Source: GCA-2720975 sp964469565
GTDB taxonomy: Bacteria > Planctomycetota > UBA1135 > GCA-002686595
Direction of reading: 5' to 3'
Assembly (NCBI GenBank): GCA_964469565.1
Contig: CAYXZD010000001.1
Span: forward strand, 496,001 to 560,000
DNA length: 64,000 nucleotides
In this document: piece after piece, positions 52,711 through 61,178 of the stretch
Layout: each line of letters begins with the position of its first letter
Numbering within the stretch: position 1 is the stretch's first letter
Position numbers and translations under genes: made by a program
The notes under the pieces: model-generated
What the model was told of the DNA's origin: nothing
What the model saw: the letters and a program-made list of their open reading frames with translations, nothing else
Databases searched by the model: none

Positions 52711-54816
52711 CTAGAGGAGGTCTAGAATGCCAGCACCCTCGCCTGTCAGGGTGCTTGTATTGGCACGGTAGTTGATGTTGGCGGAAATCTTGGTGTTCCA
52801 AGGAAGCTCTTCCTTATCACACACAATCCCAAGTGCAGCTGCAGCGAATCCGCGGGCTGAATCCGTCACGCTCTGGTTACCGAGCAACTCAACAAGGGGT
52901 TCAATCGACCGAGAGTCTCCGATGGCACCGAGGGCAGTCGAAATTGCCGCCTGTGTGGCCAACCCGGTCGCGCTCTCAAGCATCGACACCAGGTCATCCA
53001 CCAATTCCTTGTCACCCAAGAGGCCCAATGCAATCGCAGCCTGCTTCAGTAGGTCAGGCTTGTACTTCGATTGGCGAATAATCTCCTGGATGGGTGCAAT
53101 GGCCGACCGGTCTTCGATGAGACCCAAGGCAACAGCGCAGTAGCCGCGCGACTCATCCGTTGTGAAGAAGTCCATCTTCTCCAAACAAATATCCATCGCC
53201 TCTACGTCACGCCGTATGCCGAGCCCCAACAAATAGGCCCCAATCTCTGCGGGTCGCTTGCATTCTGCCGCAGCGGAGCGCAAAGCCTTGCTTGCCGAAT
53301 CACTCATCAACTCGTTGTTGTCGAGCAATTGGCGTCCCATCACGCCCACAGCTAGGCCAGCCCAAGGTTTGAGCATGGTCTTACCCTTGGAGAGCTGCTT
53401 GAGGAGCTCCTTCCGGGCAACTTCTGCTCCGGCCATACCATTCTCACCTTCGCCGGGCGTACCGCTGGATTGCCCCAGGGCCACTAGAGCGAATCGGCGA
53501 CTCTGGGAATCACCCTCCTTGATCACGCGGATCAACTCCGTGCGAATGCGGGTATTGACGCCCTTGCGCCCGTCCTCTTCAGCCGTCCCCACTTGCCCCA
53601 TGGCAAGTGTGGCACTCATGAGAATCTCACGATTCTCCTTGCTGTGTTTTGCAACGGCTTCGATCAGCAGTTCAGCCACCTTGCCCTTGTACTCCGCAGC
53701 CGAGCCGGGCAAGAGCCGCGCCATGGCCGTGGGGGCATGGGCTCGTACAAACCAGTGCCGGGTTGACCCATTGGCCCGCTCGTTGGCCGGATTGAAGTAG
53801 TCCATCAGGAAGTCGAGCTGGGTCTCACGGCTCAGCACGTGCTTACGATTACTATCTTCCTCGTCAGGTCCCAAGACCGCATCGGGGTTGGAATCAAGGG
53901 GCGTGAGGCCCAGGGCTGTCATGGCAGCCACCTTGATGTCCCTCCGCGAGAAGTGGGGTGATGTCAGCAGGTCGATCAGAGTCTCAGCAATATTCTGACG
54001 AAGCTCATTGTCATTCGTCCGGTATCCCAAGAGGCCGAGTCCATAGCAGGCATATGCGCGGGAGCGCACGGGAACTTCCGTCTTGCCGATGAAGCGGCGG
54101 GCAATAGGGTCGTCGGTCGCCAACTGGAACAGAATCTCGAAAGACTTGTCGTTGGCCAAGATCCCGAGGGAAACCGCAGCGGTCTCCGAGACCCCTTGGT
54201 TCCCGTCCTTGAGGAACTCCTTGATAATGGCCTCGAATTCAGATTCTTCTGCTCCCGCTACATCCCCAATTTTGGCGAGTGCGATCAATGATGAATCAAG
54301 AATGTCGTTTGCGCGCTCATTGGCAAGAGCGTGCTTGAGTGCCGGTACGACCGTGTTCCTGATGACCTCCTGCGAGGGGCGCAGGCTGTCCTTGGCTTGA
54401 TCTTTTTGGCCGTGCCCAAGGAAGAAGTCATCCGATCCAGTGACTGTTTCACCACCATGAATCTTGGACTTGAGGTTCAGGTAGGGCTCACGGTTGAACC
54501 CCCACCAGAAGTCCCAAAGGGTCAGGTCGGGTCCGGAGGGACCGCCCGGTGTGGTCGGGGCGGTCTTGGTCACACCAGGAGCGGGTGGTGGCGCGCCGGG
54601 TGTAGCGGGAGCCGGCGTTCCGGGGGCTGCGGGTCCTGGAGCCGTGGGGCCTGAAGGCCCAGGGGTCGTGGGGGCGCCGCCGCCACCGCCGCCGCCTCCG
54701 CCGGGGGGCACCGTGTCACCCGGGCCGCGATAGGTACCGCCGTGCCCGGTGCTGGTCGCTTGCAGGGCGAGTGCCCCAGCAGTGAATAGGGTGGCGAGGA
54801 GTAAGAGTCTCTTCAT
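52711..54816 (-). CDS. Secreted HEAT-repeat protein with Pro/Gly-rich linker
   Basis: 701 residues from the ATG at 54816, which opens with a signal peptide (KRLLLLATLFTAGALALQ). The mature N-terminus reads HGGTYRGPGDTVPP, then a nine-Gly run and a 50-residue Pro/Ala/Gly/Thr linker. A Trp-rich segment follows (LTLWDFWWGFNREPYL, near residue 105), then HEAT repeats to the end (for example AFADKS-like ILANDKSFEILFQLAT, KLVDDL-like ELVDDLVSMLESATGLATQA). An earlier start at 54945 is rejected because it hides the signal peptide. I recall the HGGxYRGPGDTVPPGGG opening from planctomycete HEAT proteins. Role probably scaffold at the cell surface. Confidence 0.88.
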   Translation of the reverse strand: MKRLLLLATLFTAGALALQATSTGHGGTYRGPGDTVPPGGGGGGGGGAPTTPGPSGPTAPGPAAPGTPAPATPGAPPPAPGVTKTAPTTPGGPSGPDLTLWDFWWGFNREPYLNLKSKIHGGETVTGSDDFFLGHGQKDQAKDSLRPSQEVIRNTVVPALKHALANERANDILDSSLIALAKIGDVAGAEESEFEAIIKEFLKDGNQGVSETAAVSLGILANDKSFEILFQLATDDPIARRFIGKTEVPVRSRAYACYGLGLLGYRTNDNELRQNIAETLIDLLTSPHFSRRDIKVAAMTALGLTPLDSNPDAVLGPDEEDSNRKHVLSRETQLDFLMDYFNPANERANGSTRHWFVRAHAPTAMARLLPGSAAEYKGKVAELLIEAVAKHSKENREILMSATLAMGQVGTAEEDGRKGVNTRIRTELIRVIKEGDSQSRRFALVALGQSSGTPGEGENGMAGAEVARKELLKQLSKGKTMLKPWAGLAVGVMGRQLLDNNELMSDSASKALRSAAAECKRPAEIGAYLLGLGIRRDVEAMDICLEKMDFFTTDESRGYCAVALGLIEDRSAIAPIQEIIRQSKYKPDLLKQAAIALGLLGDKELVDDLVSMLESATGLATQAAISTALGAIGDSRSIEPLVELLGNQSVTDSARGFAAAALGIVCDKEELPWNTKISANINYRANTSTLTGEGAGILDLL

Positions 54817-55164
54817 GTGTCGATAGTCTTCTAAAGGCGTTCTAATGGATCCCACAGGTCCGACCCGGGGTCGGGACTGGGTGGTCATCGCAATCTCTGT
54901 GCCAATACCCCAGGCAGGTGCTAGGGATGGATGAAAAAGGAGCAAATCGGGGGCAGGGCATGAATGCTGGGCTGGTGCCTACCCCACTGGGGTGACATGG
55001 TACCCAACCGGCCCCTTTCTGAGGGGAATCATAGGGCTTTGGTGGCCCCTAGGTCCATGCCCGACCTGAGATGGTGACTGGGTCTGCCTGAGCCCTCTGG
55101 AGGGGCATAGGATGGCTGCAAATGCCTGGCGTTCCCTCCTAGAAACGGCTTCTGCCCCTGATCG
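54817..55164. other. Divergent intergenic region with a 13-bp palindrome
   Basis: This 348-bp region separates the HEAT gene (minus) from the kinase gene (plus). At 54981-54993 lies ACCCCACTGGGGT. Its reverse complement, the same palindrome, also lies before dxr at 46319-46331. No other structure or promoter is convincing by eye, and no small gene is supported. Confidence 0.35.
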
Positions 55165-56784
55165 GTGCTTCATTTGGAGACGGCCGGACGGCAAACTGCC
55201 CCCGTGGCAAAGCATCGATCACTCCTCCCCCCCGCTCTAACCCAGGTGTCACACACCCAAGGCCCACGGGCGGATCGCACCGACTGGGGAGGATCCTGGG
55301 ACTTGCTCATGCGGGATCTTGGGGTCGACCGCCCCCCCCTAGGGCCCCGGGGGCCCGATCAACCACAAGCCGCGGTCCTAGAGTTGTTAGCGAGTGCCCT
55401 CAAACTAACTAGCGCTGCGTGGGTGGAGCGCGGGGCTCCCCCCGTCTTGGTGGGGCTCTGTGCGAGCGAACGCCTCTGGAATCGCAGTCTCGATTGGGCC
55501 CTGGCCAATTCCCTTCAACCCGGCCAGGTGGTGATTCGCTCAGCCGAGTACCGCTGCCCGGTCCCCACGCTCTCGATTAATACTCCCGTCGCCATCTACA
55601 TCAGGCCCCTAGATCCCACCGGCGGATTCAGCTTTCTGCATTTCATCAGCCCGAGGTCCTGGAGGGGCACCCGAGTGCAACTCCTTCAACTTGCCGAATG
55701 GTGGGTGGGCTACCGCTGCGCATACCTTCGAGCATGCGAACAGAAGCGGAGCCGACTTGAACAGCGAATTGGCCGCAGCGCAGCGGCGCTCACCCATGAC
55801 TTGCGCAATCAACTCAGTTTAGCCGGCCTGCAACTTGAACGGTTTTTGGAGGAGGGTGCATGGGACCGTCTTTCACCTGCAGAGCGCCAAAGCCTGCTGG
55901 GTGAGCTGGATCAAAGCATTCGAGGCGCCCGCAACCTGTGCAAAGCAACCCTTTCTGGAGAACAAATCGAGCGCCGCACTCGCATCCGTTTGCGTGAGTG
56001 TCTTCTGACGCAAGCTAGGCAGGCGAATTCACTCTCAGGTCGATCATCGACGGTGCGGCTGCGAGTCCAGTGCCCGGCCAACCTGGAGTTGATGGGGGAC
56101 CGCAATTGCCTTGAACGGCTGATTCAAAACCTCTTGCTCAATGCATTCCATGCTAGTTTCGATGGGGGACTTGTCAGCGTAACAGCAAGACAGCTGGGAT
56201 CTCGCCTGCAGGTAGTGGTCGTCGATGCTGGGCGAGGCATGAATGACCAGACTAGGGCTCGCTGGCTTGATGCGGGTCACAGCGCCAGCGGCAGTACCGG
56301 ATATGGAAGTGCAAGCATGCAGGAATGCCTGAAGGTGCTTGAAGGCGATTTGAGTATTCACTCTCGCCCATCCAAAGGAACAGAGATTTCCATGACCTTC
56401 CCCGCAGCTCCGGTGGAATCAGAACCCGTTCTCCTGTGGGTATGTCAGCATCGCGCGCAACGGGAGACAGCGCTGAGGGAACTGAATGCTGGCGGGCTAC
56501 AGGTTGCTGCAACGGGGGACCTGCGAACGGCACGTGCTTGGCTCGATCATCCTGAACTCGGTGGAGTACTTGTGGCCCGCGGTACTTGTGGACCTGGATT
56601 GGAAGAATTCCTCAACGCAACTAGCCGTGCTCGAGTCGCTGTCCATTTGCACGGGGTTCGCACAGGTACGGCTAGCCTAGGTGCGCGGGCACTGGGTTTT
56701 TGCCTCAGCGATGAGGAGCCGCACAAATCTGAAACTGAACGACCGGTGGGGGAATCGCGGCAAGCGAGGCCCGTAGGGTATTAG
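55165..56784 (+). CDS. Orphan hybrid histidine kinase with degenerate receiver
   Basis: 539 residues with a GTG start at 55165. Residues 50-195 have no recognised sensor fold and no membrane segment. The phospho-acceptor helix is ALTHDLRNQLSLAGLQLE near 215, the N-box is NLLLNAFHAS near 325, G1 is VVDAGRGM near 355, and the later glycines are STGYGSASMQ. The last 100 residues resemble a receiver (LLWVCQHRAQRETALRELNA, LGGVLVARGTCG), but the usual acidic phospho-Asp at the end of strand three is replaced, so it cannot be phosphorylated there. It is soluble, unpaired with any response regulator, and converges with sdhB (4-base overlap). Confidence 0.82.
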   Translation: MLHLETAGRQTAPVAKHRSLLPPALTQVSHTQGPRADRTDWGGSWDLLMRDLGVDRPPLGPRGPDQPQAAVLELLASALKLTSAAWVERGAPPVLVGLCASERLWNRSLDWALANSLQPGQVVIRSAEYRCPVPTLSINTPVAIYIRPLDPTGGFSFLHFISPRSWRGTRVQLLQLAEWWVGYRCAYLRACEQKRSRLEQRIGRSAAALTHDLRNQLSLAGLQLERFLEEGAWDRLSPAERQSLLGELDQSIRGARNLCKATLSGEQIERRTRIRLRECLLTQARQANSLSGRSSTVRLRVQCPANLELMGDRNCLERLIQNLLLNAFHASFDGGLVSVTARQLGSRLQVVVVDAGRGMNDQTRARWLDAGHSASGSTGYGSASMQECLKVLEGDLSIHSRPSKGTEISMTFPAAPVESEPVLLWVCQHRAQRETALRELNAGGLQVAATGDLRTARAWLDHPELGGVLVARGTCGPGLEEFLNATSRARVAVHLHGVRTGTASLGARALGFCLSDEEPHKSETERPVGESRQARPVGY

Positions 56785-57560
56785 GAATCGGTCGTGCGGC
56801 TCAGGCCTGATGCCAATAGGAACTCGCGGTTCATGCGGGCGATGTGCGCAACAGAAATCCCCTTCGGGCAGGCAGCCTCGCACTCAAAATGATTTGTGCA
56901 GTTACCGAAGCCTTCCTGGTCCATGGCGGACACCATCGCCAAGGCCCGCTCTTTCCGTTCCGGGGCCCCTTGGGGCAGAAGTGCCAGGTGGGAGACCTTT
57001 GCCCCAACAAAGAGCATCGCCGAGGCATTTGGGCAGGCGGCCACACACCCACCACAACCGATGCATGCAGCGCCATCAAATGCTTCTTCGGCGTCTAGTT
57101 TTGGAACCTGCACGGCATGGGCATCTGGGGCAGAGCCCGTGTTGACCGAGACATAACCCCCTGCCTGCTGAATACGATCAAACGCACTGCGGTCCACGAT
57201 CAAGTCCCTCAAGACCGGGAACCCATGGGCCCTGAAGGGCTCCACATAAACGGTATCGCCATCCTTGAACGTGCGCATATGCAGTTGACAGGTAGTCGTC
57301 TCGCTCTCGGGTCCGTGGGGCTGGCCGTTGATGACGAGCGAACACATACCGCAAATGCCCTCGCGACAATCATGGTCAAAGGCAACGGGTTCTCGGCCCT
57401 CGCCCATGACCGCCTCGTTGTAAATATCAAGCATCTCCAAGAAGGATGTCTCGGGGGTGACATTGATTGTAGCGCCCTCGAACACTCCGTCTGCATAGGG
57501 TCCATCCTGACGCCAGACGTGCAGCGCAATTCGCATTGTAGAGTGGGGGGTGGTGCTCAT
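56781..57560 (-). CDS. sdhB: Succinate dehydrogenase iron-sulfur subunit
   Basis: 259 residues; passes electrons from FAD to quinone in complex II. The [2Fe-2S] ligands are CREGICGMC near residue 65 with a later Cys (TTCQLHM). The [4Fe-4S] and [3Fe-4S] sites are CIGCGGCVAACP near 168 and CTNHFECEAACPKGIS near 218. All cluster Cys residues are present. The ATG overlaps the sdhA stop (ATGA). The order sdhC-sdhA-sdhB and the single-subunit cytochrome b fit the B-type complexes of Bacteroidetes, Firmicutes and planctomycetes. Confidence 0.97.
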   Translation of the reverse strand: MSTTPHSTMRIALHVWRQDGPYADGVFEGATINVTPETSFLEMLDIYNEAVMGEGREPVAFDHDCREGICGMCSLVINGQPHGPESETTTCQLHMRTFKDGDTVYVEPFRAHGFPVLRDLIVDRSAFDRIQQAGGYVSVNTGSAPDAHAVQVPKLDAEEAFDGAACIGCGGCVAACPNASAMLFVGAKVSHLALLPQGAPERKERALAMVSAMDQEGFGNCTNHFECEAACPKGISVAHIARMNREFLLASGLSRTTDS

Positions 57561-59485
57561 TTGTAGCTCCGGGTGGTTAGCTGCACAGATTCAAAGTCAA
57601 GAGACTCGGTATGCTGGATCGCCGCAGAGCCGTCATTGTGTTCCCATGCGGTCACATGACAGAAACTCTCGTCATTGCGCTTGGCTTCATTCTCTTCACT
57701 TTGGTGTTCCTCTCGGAAGTGCCCTCCGCAAGACTCCTCGCGCTGTAGAGCATCGCTCACCATCAGCTCACCAAACTCCATGAAATCAGCCACCCGGCCA
57801 GCATGTTCGAGGTTCTGATTCAAGGAAGCTGCATCACCCAAGACTCGAACGTCCTGCCAGAAAGCCTCGCGCAACTCCCGTATGGACGACAAGGCAGACT
57901 CCAATCCGGCTCGATTGCGGGACATTCCGCACTGATTCCAACAAAGGAGTCCGAGTTCGCGGTGGAACGAATCTACGGTGCGGGTTCCCTTGACGGCGAG
58001 CAACGCATCAAAGCGCCCGCGGGACGCAGACTCGGCTTCGGCAAAGGCCGGATGATCCGTGCCTGCGTGGGGCAGCTGTCGGCCTGCTAGATGGCTGGCG
58101 ATTGTGGCTGGGATCACAAAATAGCCATCGGCAAGCCCCTGCATCAGAGCGCTGGCCCCGAGTCGGTTGGCCCCGTGGTCGGAGAAGTTAGCTTCGCCCA
58201 GAACGAATAACCCCGGAACTGTACTCTCTAGGTTGTAGTCCACCCAAAGCCCACCCATGGTGTAGTGCACAGCAGGGAAGATTCGCATGGGCACCGAATA
58301 GGGATCCTCGCCTGTGATACGCGAGTACATAGAGAAGAGGTTTCCGTAGCGCGCCTCAATCGCACTCTTGCCATCGCGTTGGATCGCATCTCGGAAATCA
58401 AGGTAAACGGCTTGGCCGGAGGCGCCCACACCACGCCCCGCATCACACACCTGCTTGGCGTTCCTAGAGGCCACGTCACGCGGCACGAGGTTGCCAAAGC
58501 TCGGGTACTTTCGTTCAAGGTAGTAGTCGCGATCCTCTTCTGGAATCTCGGATGCCGAGCGGGCCTCGTCCCCTGTCTTGGGGACCCAAACACGGCCGTC
58601 ATTTCGGAGGCTCTCGCTCATCAACGTGAGCTTGGATTGGAAATCGCCGTGCACAGGAATGCAGGTCGGGTGGATCTGCGTGTAACAGGGATTAGCAAAA
58701 AACGCACCGCGCTTGTGGGCCCTCCAGGCTGCCGTGACGTTTGACGCCTTCGCATTCGTGGACAGATAGAAGACATTTCCGTATCCGCCGGTGCACAACA
58801 AAACTGCGTGGCCGGCCCAGCGCTCAAATGCACCCGTCGTGAGGTCACGGGTAATAATGCCCCTCGCCACACCATCCACATTGACCAGGTCAACCATCTC
58901 CTTACGGACGTGCAGCTTCACCCGCCCTGCGTGCACCTGACGCATCAGTGCACCATAGGCGCCCAGCAACAGTTGTTGGCCCGTTTGGCCACGTGCATAA
59001 AACGTGCGCGCAACCTGAGCTCCTCCAAAAGATCGGTTATCCAGTAGACCACCGTACTCCCTTGCGAAGGGCACCCCTTGAGCCACGCACTGATCGATGA
59101 TCTGGCGGGATACCTCCGCAAGCCGGTGAACATTGGCTTCACGCGAGCGATAGTCGCCCCCCTTGATCGTGTCGTAAAACAACCGGTGAACACTGTCCCC
59201 GTCGTTCTTGTAGTTCTTTGCGGCGTTGATTCCGCCCTGAGCTGCAATGGAGTGCGCTCGACGGGCGCTGTCCTGAACACAGAATGCCCGTACGCTATAG
59301 CCCATTTCAGCAAGGGTCGCTGCAGCAGAGGCACCGGCCAGTCCAGTGCCTACCACCAAGACCTCAAACTTGCGGCGGTTTGCGGGGTTGACAAGTTTTA
59401 GATCAAACTTGTGGCGCGTCCATTTTTCACTCAAGTCCCCAGAGGGAACATGGTCGTGAAGTTGATTGTTGGGTTGAATACTCAT
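57557..59485 (-). CDS. sdhA: Succinate dehydrogenase flavoprotein subunit
   Basis: 642 residues; oxidises succinate to fumarate on covalent FAD. The N-terminal FAD site is VLVVGTGLAGASAAATLAEM near residue 44. SIAAQGGINAAKNYKNDGDS contains the usual flavin-binding region, with RAHS providing the FAD-linked His. Substrate residues occur in NPCYTQIHPTCIPVHG and HYTMGGLWVDYN. Its first base is shared with the sdhC stop, and its end overlaps sdhB, so all three are coupled. Length is typical of type-B SdhA. Confidence 0.97.
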   Translation of the reverse strand: MSIQPNNQLHDHVPSGDLSEKWTRHKFDLKLVNPANRRKFEVLVVGTGLAGASAAATLAEMGYSVRAFCVQDSARRAHSIAAQGGINAAKNYKNDGDSVHRLFYDTIKGGDYRSREANVHRLAEVSRQIIDQCVAQGVPFAREYGGLLDNRSFGGAQVARTFYARGQTGQQLLLGAYGALMRQVHAGRVKLHVRKEMVDLVNVDGVARGIITRDLTTGAFERWAGHAVLLCTGGYGNVFYLSTNAKASNVTAAWRAHKRGAFFANPCYTQIHPTCIPVHGDFQSKLTLMSESLRNDGRVWVPKTGDEARSASEIPEEDRDYYLERKYPSFGNLVPRDVASRNAKQVCDAGRGVGASGQAVYLDFRDAIQRDGKSAIEARYGNLFSMYSRITGEDPYSVPMRIFPAVHYTMGGLWVDYNLESTVPGLFVLGEANFSDHGANRLGASALMQGLADGYFVIPATIASHLAGRQLPHAGTDHPAFAEAESASRGRFDALLAVKGTRTVDSFHRELGLLCWNQCGMSRNRAGLESALSSIRELREAFWQDVRVLGDAASLNQNLEHAGRVADFMEFGELMVSDALQREESCGGHFREEHQSEENEAKRNDESFCHVTAWEHNDGSAAIQHTESLDFESVQLTTRSYK

Positions 59486-60153
59486 CAGTTCACCGCGGGG
59501 CCATTCGCGAACAAGCAGTAGATAGGAAAGGAAGCAAAGCCAAGCGCGATCACGGCAGCAAGGGTAATCGCACCCAACCGCAGGAGTGGACTCCAGCGCG
59601 GGTGATGGACTCCTAGAGTTTGTAGAGCACTTTGAATTGCGTGCCGCAAATGAAGCCCGAGGGCGGCCATACCCAAGAGGTAGATACCAGCCCCAAGAGG
59701 ACTCCCCAAACGATCCATGACCGCCTGCCCGAGGTCATGCATCTCACCGAGGACGGTCGGCACCTTGAAGTCAATAATGTGGATGATCAAGAACAACCCA
59801 ATGATCATGCCCGTCAGGACCATGGTTCTAGACGCAAGCGTTTGCTGGCCCATACTGGCTCGGACCTCATACCGATCCTTGCGAGCCTGGGCGTTCTCCC
59901 GCGCAATTCGCATGGCGAGGCCCATGTGAATCACGAATATCGCCAAGAGGCCTATTTCGGCGACCTTGAGCAGACCCCCCAGGCTTTCGAGTTTTGCGGC
60001 GTACTCATTGAAGCCTTCGGTCCCACCTGTATAGAGGGCCAGGTTTCCAATAAGGTGAACAATGAGAAAGCCCACTAGGGACAAGCCTGTGATGGCCATC
60101 ACAGTTTTCTTGCCGACAGATGAGGCCAGGAAGCGTCCGATCCAGCTGAACAT
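59485..60153 (-). CDS. sdhC: Succinate dehydrogenase cytochrome b558 subunit
   Basis: 222 residues, five membrane helices, as in the di-haem single-subunit anchors of B-type SQR. Histidines in FLIVHLIGNLALY (about 33), FVIHMGLAMR (about 76), LIIHIIDFK (about 124) and GLHLRHAIQSALQ (about 165) can ligate two haems. N-terminal VGKKTVMAITGLS is typical. It reduces quinone and anchors SdhAB. First gene of the operon; the upstream region holds the 60219-60246 inverted repeat. Confidence 0.94.
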   Translation of the reverse strand: MFSWIGRFLASSVGKKTVMAITGLSLVGFLIVHLIGNLALYTGGTEGFNEYAAKLESLGGLLKVAEIGLLAIFVIHMGLAMRIARENAQARKDRYEVRASMGQQTLASRTMVLTGMIIGLFLIIHIIDFKVPTVLGEMHDLGQAVMDRLGSPLGAGIYLLGMAALGLHLRHAIQSALQTLGVHHPRWSPLLRLGAITLAAVIALGFASFPIYCLFANGPAVN

Positions 60154-60218
60154 GTTGGGAGTGGGGCTGAGTGAGTGCTTGGGGGGCGCAGGGCAGATGG
60201 GGGACGACTGCCTCCCAC

Positions 60219-60246
60219 GCAGGCCCTAGATTGGGCCTGCTAGATT
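60219..60246. repeat. Perfect inverted repeat with TAGATT loop and a second TAGATT
   Basis: GCAGGCCC (60219-60226), loop TAGATT, GGGCCTGC (60233-60240) form a perfect 8-bp stem. A second TAGATT follows at once (60241-60246). The element sits between divergent sdhC (minus) and the phosphatase (plus). TAGATT is also the -10 box of the cobalamin riboswitch promoter, so the second copy may be a -10 box (TSS about 60253), with the repeat acting as operator. Confidence 0.5.
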
Positions 60247-60356
60247 GTGGCAAAGTAGCCATCCCAGCCAGCCCTGACAACGCTCAAGGGCCCCTTTCCG
60301 AGGGGATTATCGCTCAATCAGACATCCCCCCAGCACTCGTCCGTAGTCGCCTTCCC

Positions 60357-60989
60357 ATGCCGTCCACCATGCCCACTGGCTGTGCTCGTATTCACCTCGT
60401 GCGCCATGGGACCGTCGCGAGCCCCTGGGCGGAGCGGATCTATGGCGACCTCGACGTCCCACTCTCAACGGAGGGTGAAGCCCAGTCCCGGATGATGGCC
60501 CAGGGGATTCAGGACTGGCCGCTTGCGGCTGTGGTTTCCTCAGACCTTGCACGTGCCACCTACGCCGCCCATCAGGTCGCAAAGAGCCGCTCCCTCCAGC
60601 CGGTGGAGGATGCACGCCTGCGTGAGTTGAATCGAGGGGACTGGGCCGGATGGGGTCGGGATCAGGTGGAGGCAGCCGAACCTGGAGGCTGGGCCCGCTT
60701 TTGGGATGCAGATGGAATCACCCATGTCCCGGGAGGGGAGACCCTTGACGATCTCAGGGCTCGCGTTCTATCGGCCCTCACCGAGCTAGCCACGGCCTAC
60801 ACTAACAAGGAGGTTCTTATCGTCGCTCACAAGTGGGTATTGAGGGTGGCCCTTGCGGAAACCCTTGGCTTGGACCTCTCAGCGTGTTCACGCTTGGACA
60901 TCCCTCACATGGGGGGCGCGACGGTGGACTGGAGCCCGGCAGGTCCCCAGGCATTGATACGCATGGGCTGGACCCGACTGGGTGGGTGA
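60357..60989 (+). CDS. Histidine phosphatase (phosphoglycerate mutase family)
   Basis: 210 residues from the ATG at 60357 (the longer frame from 60171 has no similarity upstream). The family signature HLVRHGTV (residues 13-20) gives the phospho-His. LSTEGEAQSRMMAQGI, VVSSDLARATYAAH and LRELNRGDWAGW follow, and the second catalytic His is in IVAHKWVLRVAL. These are hallmarks of CobC-like or broad-specificity phosphatases. A cobalamin riboswitch lies 2.7 kb away, and CobC (alpha-ribazole phosphatase) belongs to this family, but nothing in the sequence singles that out. Confidence 0.88.
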   Translation: MPSTMPTGCARIHLVRHGTVASPWAERIYGDLDVPLSTEGEAQSRMMAQGIQDWPLAAVVSSDLARATYAAHQVAKSRSLQPVEDARLRELNRGDWAGWGRDQVEAAEPGGWARFWDADGITHVPGGETLDDLRARVLSALTELATAYTNKEVLIVAHKWVLRVALAETLGLDLSACSRLDIPHMGGATVDWSPAGPQALIRMGWTRLGG

Positions 60990-61178
60990 CCGCTGACCTA
61001 GTTGCAGATCGGTCCGTTGGCCCAGGCTGCGCCTCAGCCTCGACACTGTGATCCCTCGCCAAACCCACTCCAGGGCGCAAGGGGGCCTGCGTTGTGCAAC
61101 ATAACGTACATTATCCGACATCGGTAATCCCGACCACACTCGACTGCGGTCACCGCATTGTGAACCCAACAGGGAGAT
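60990..61178. other. Intergenic gap between convergent genes with AT-rich palindrome
   Basis: This 189-bp gap contains ATAACGTACATTAT (near 61100), palindromic except for one pair and unusually AT-rich for this genome. No clear terminator hairpin or small gene was found. Confidence 0.3.

Noticed and set aside
54530..54760. Possible minisatellite repeat
   Set aside because: It codes for the Pro/Gly/Ala linker of the HEAT protein; repeats are irregular at DNA level.
60357..60989. Assigning the histidine phosphatase as CobC because a B12 riboswitch is close
   Set aside because: The family is broad, no other cobalamin gene lies between, and no specific CobC residue could be identified.
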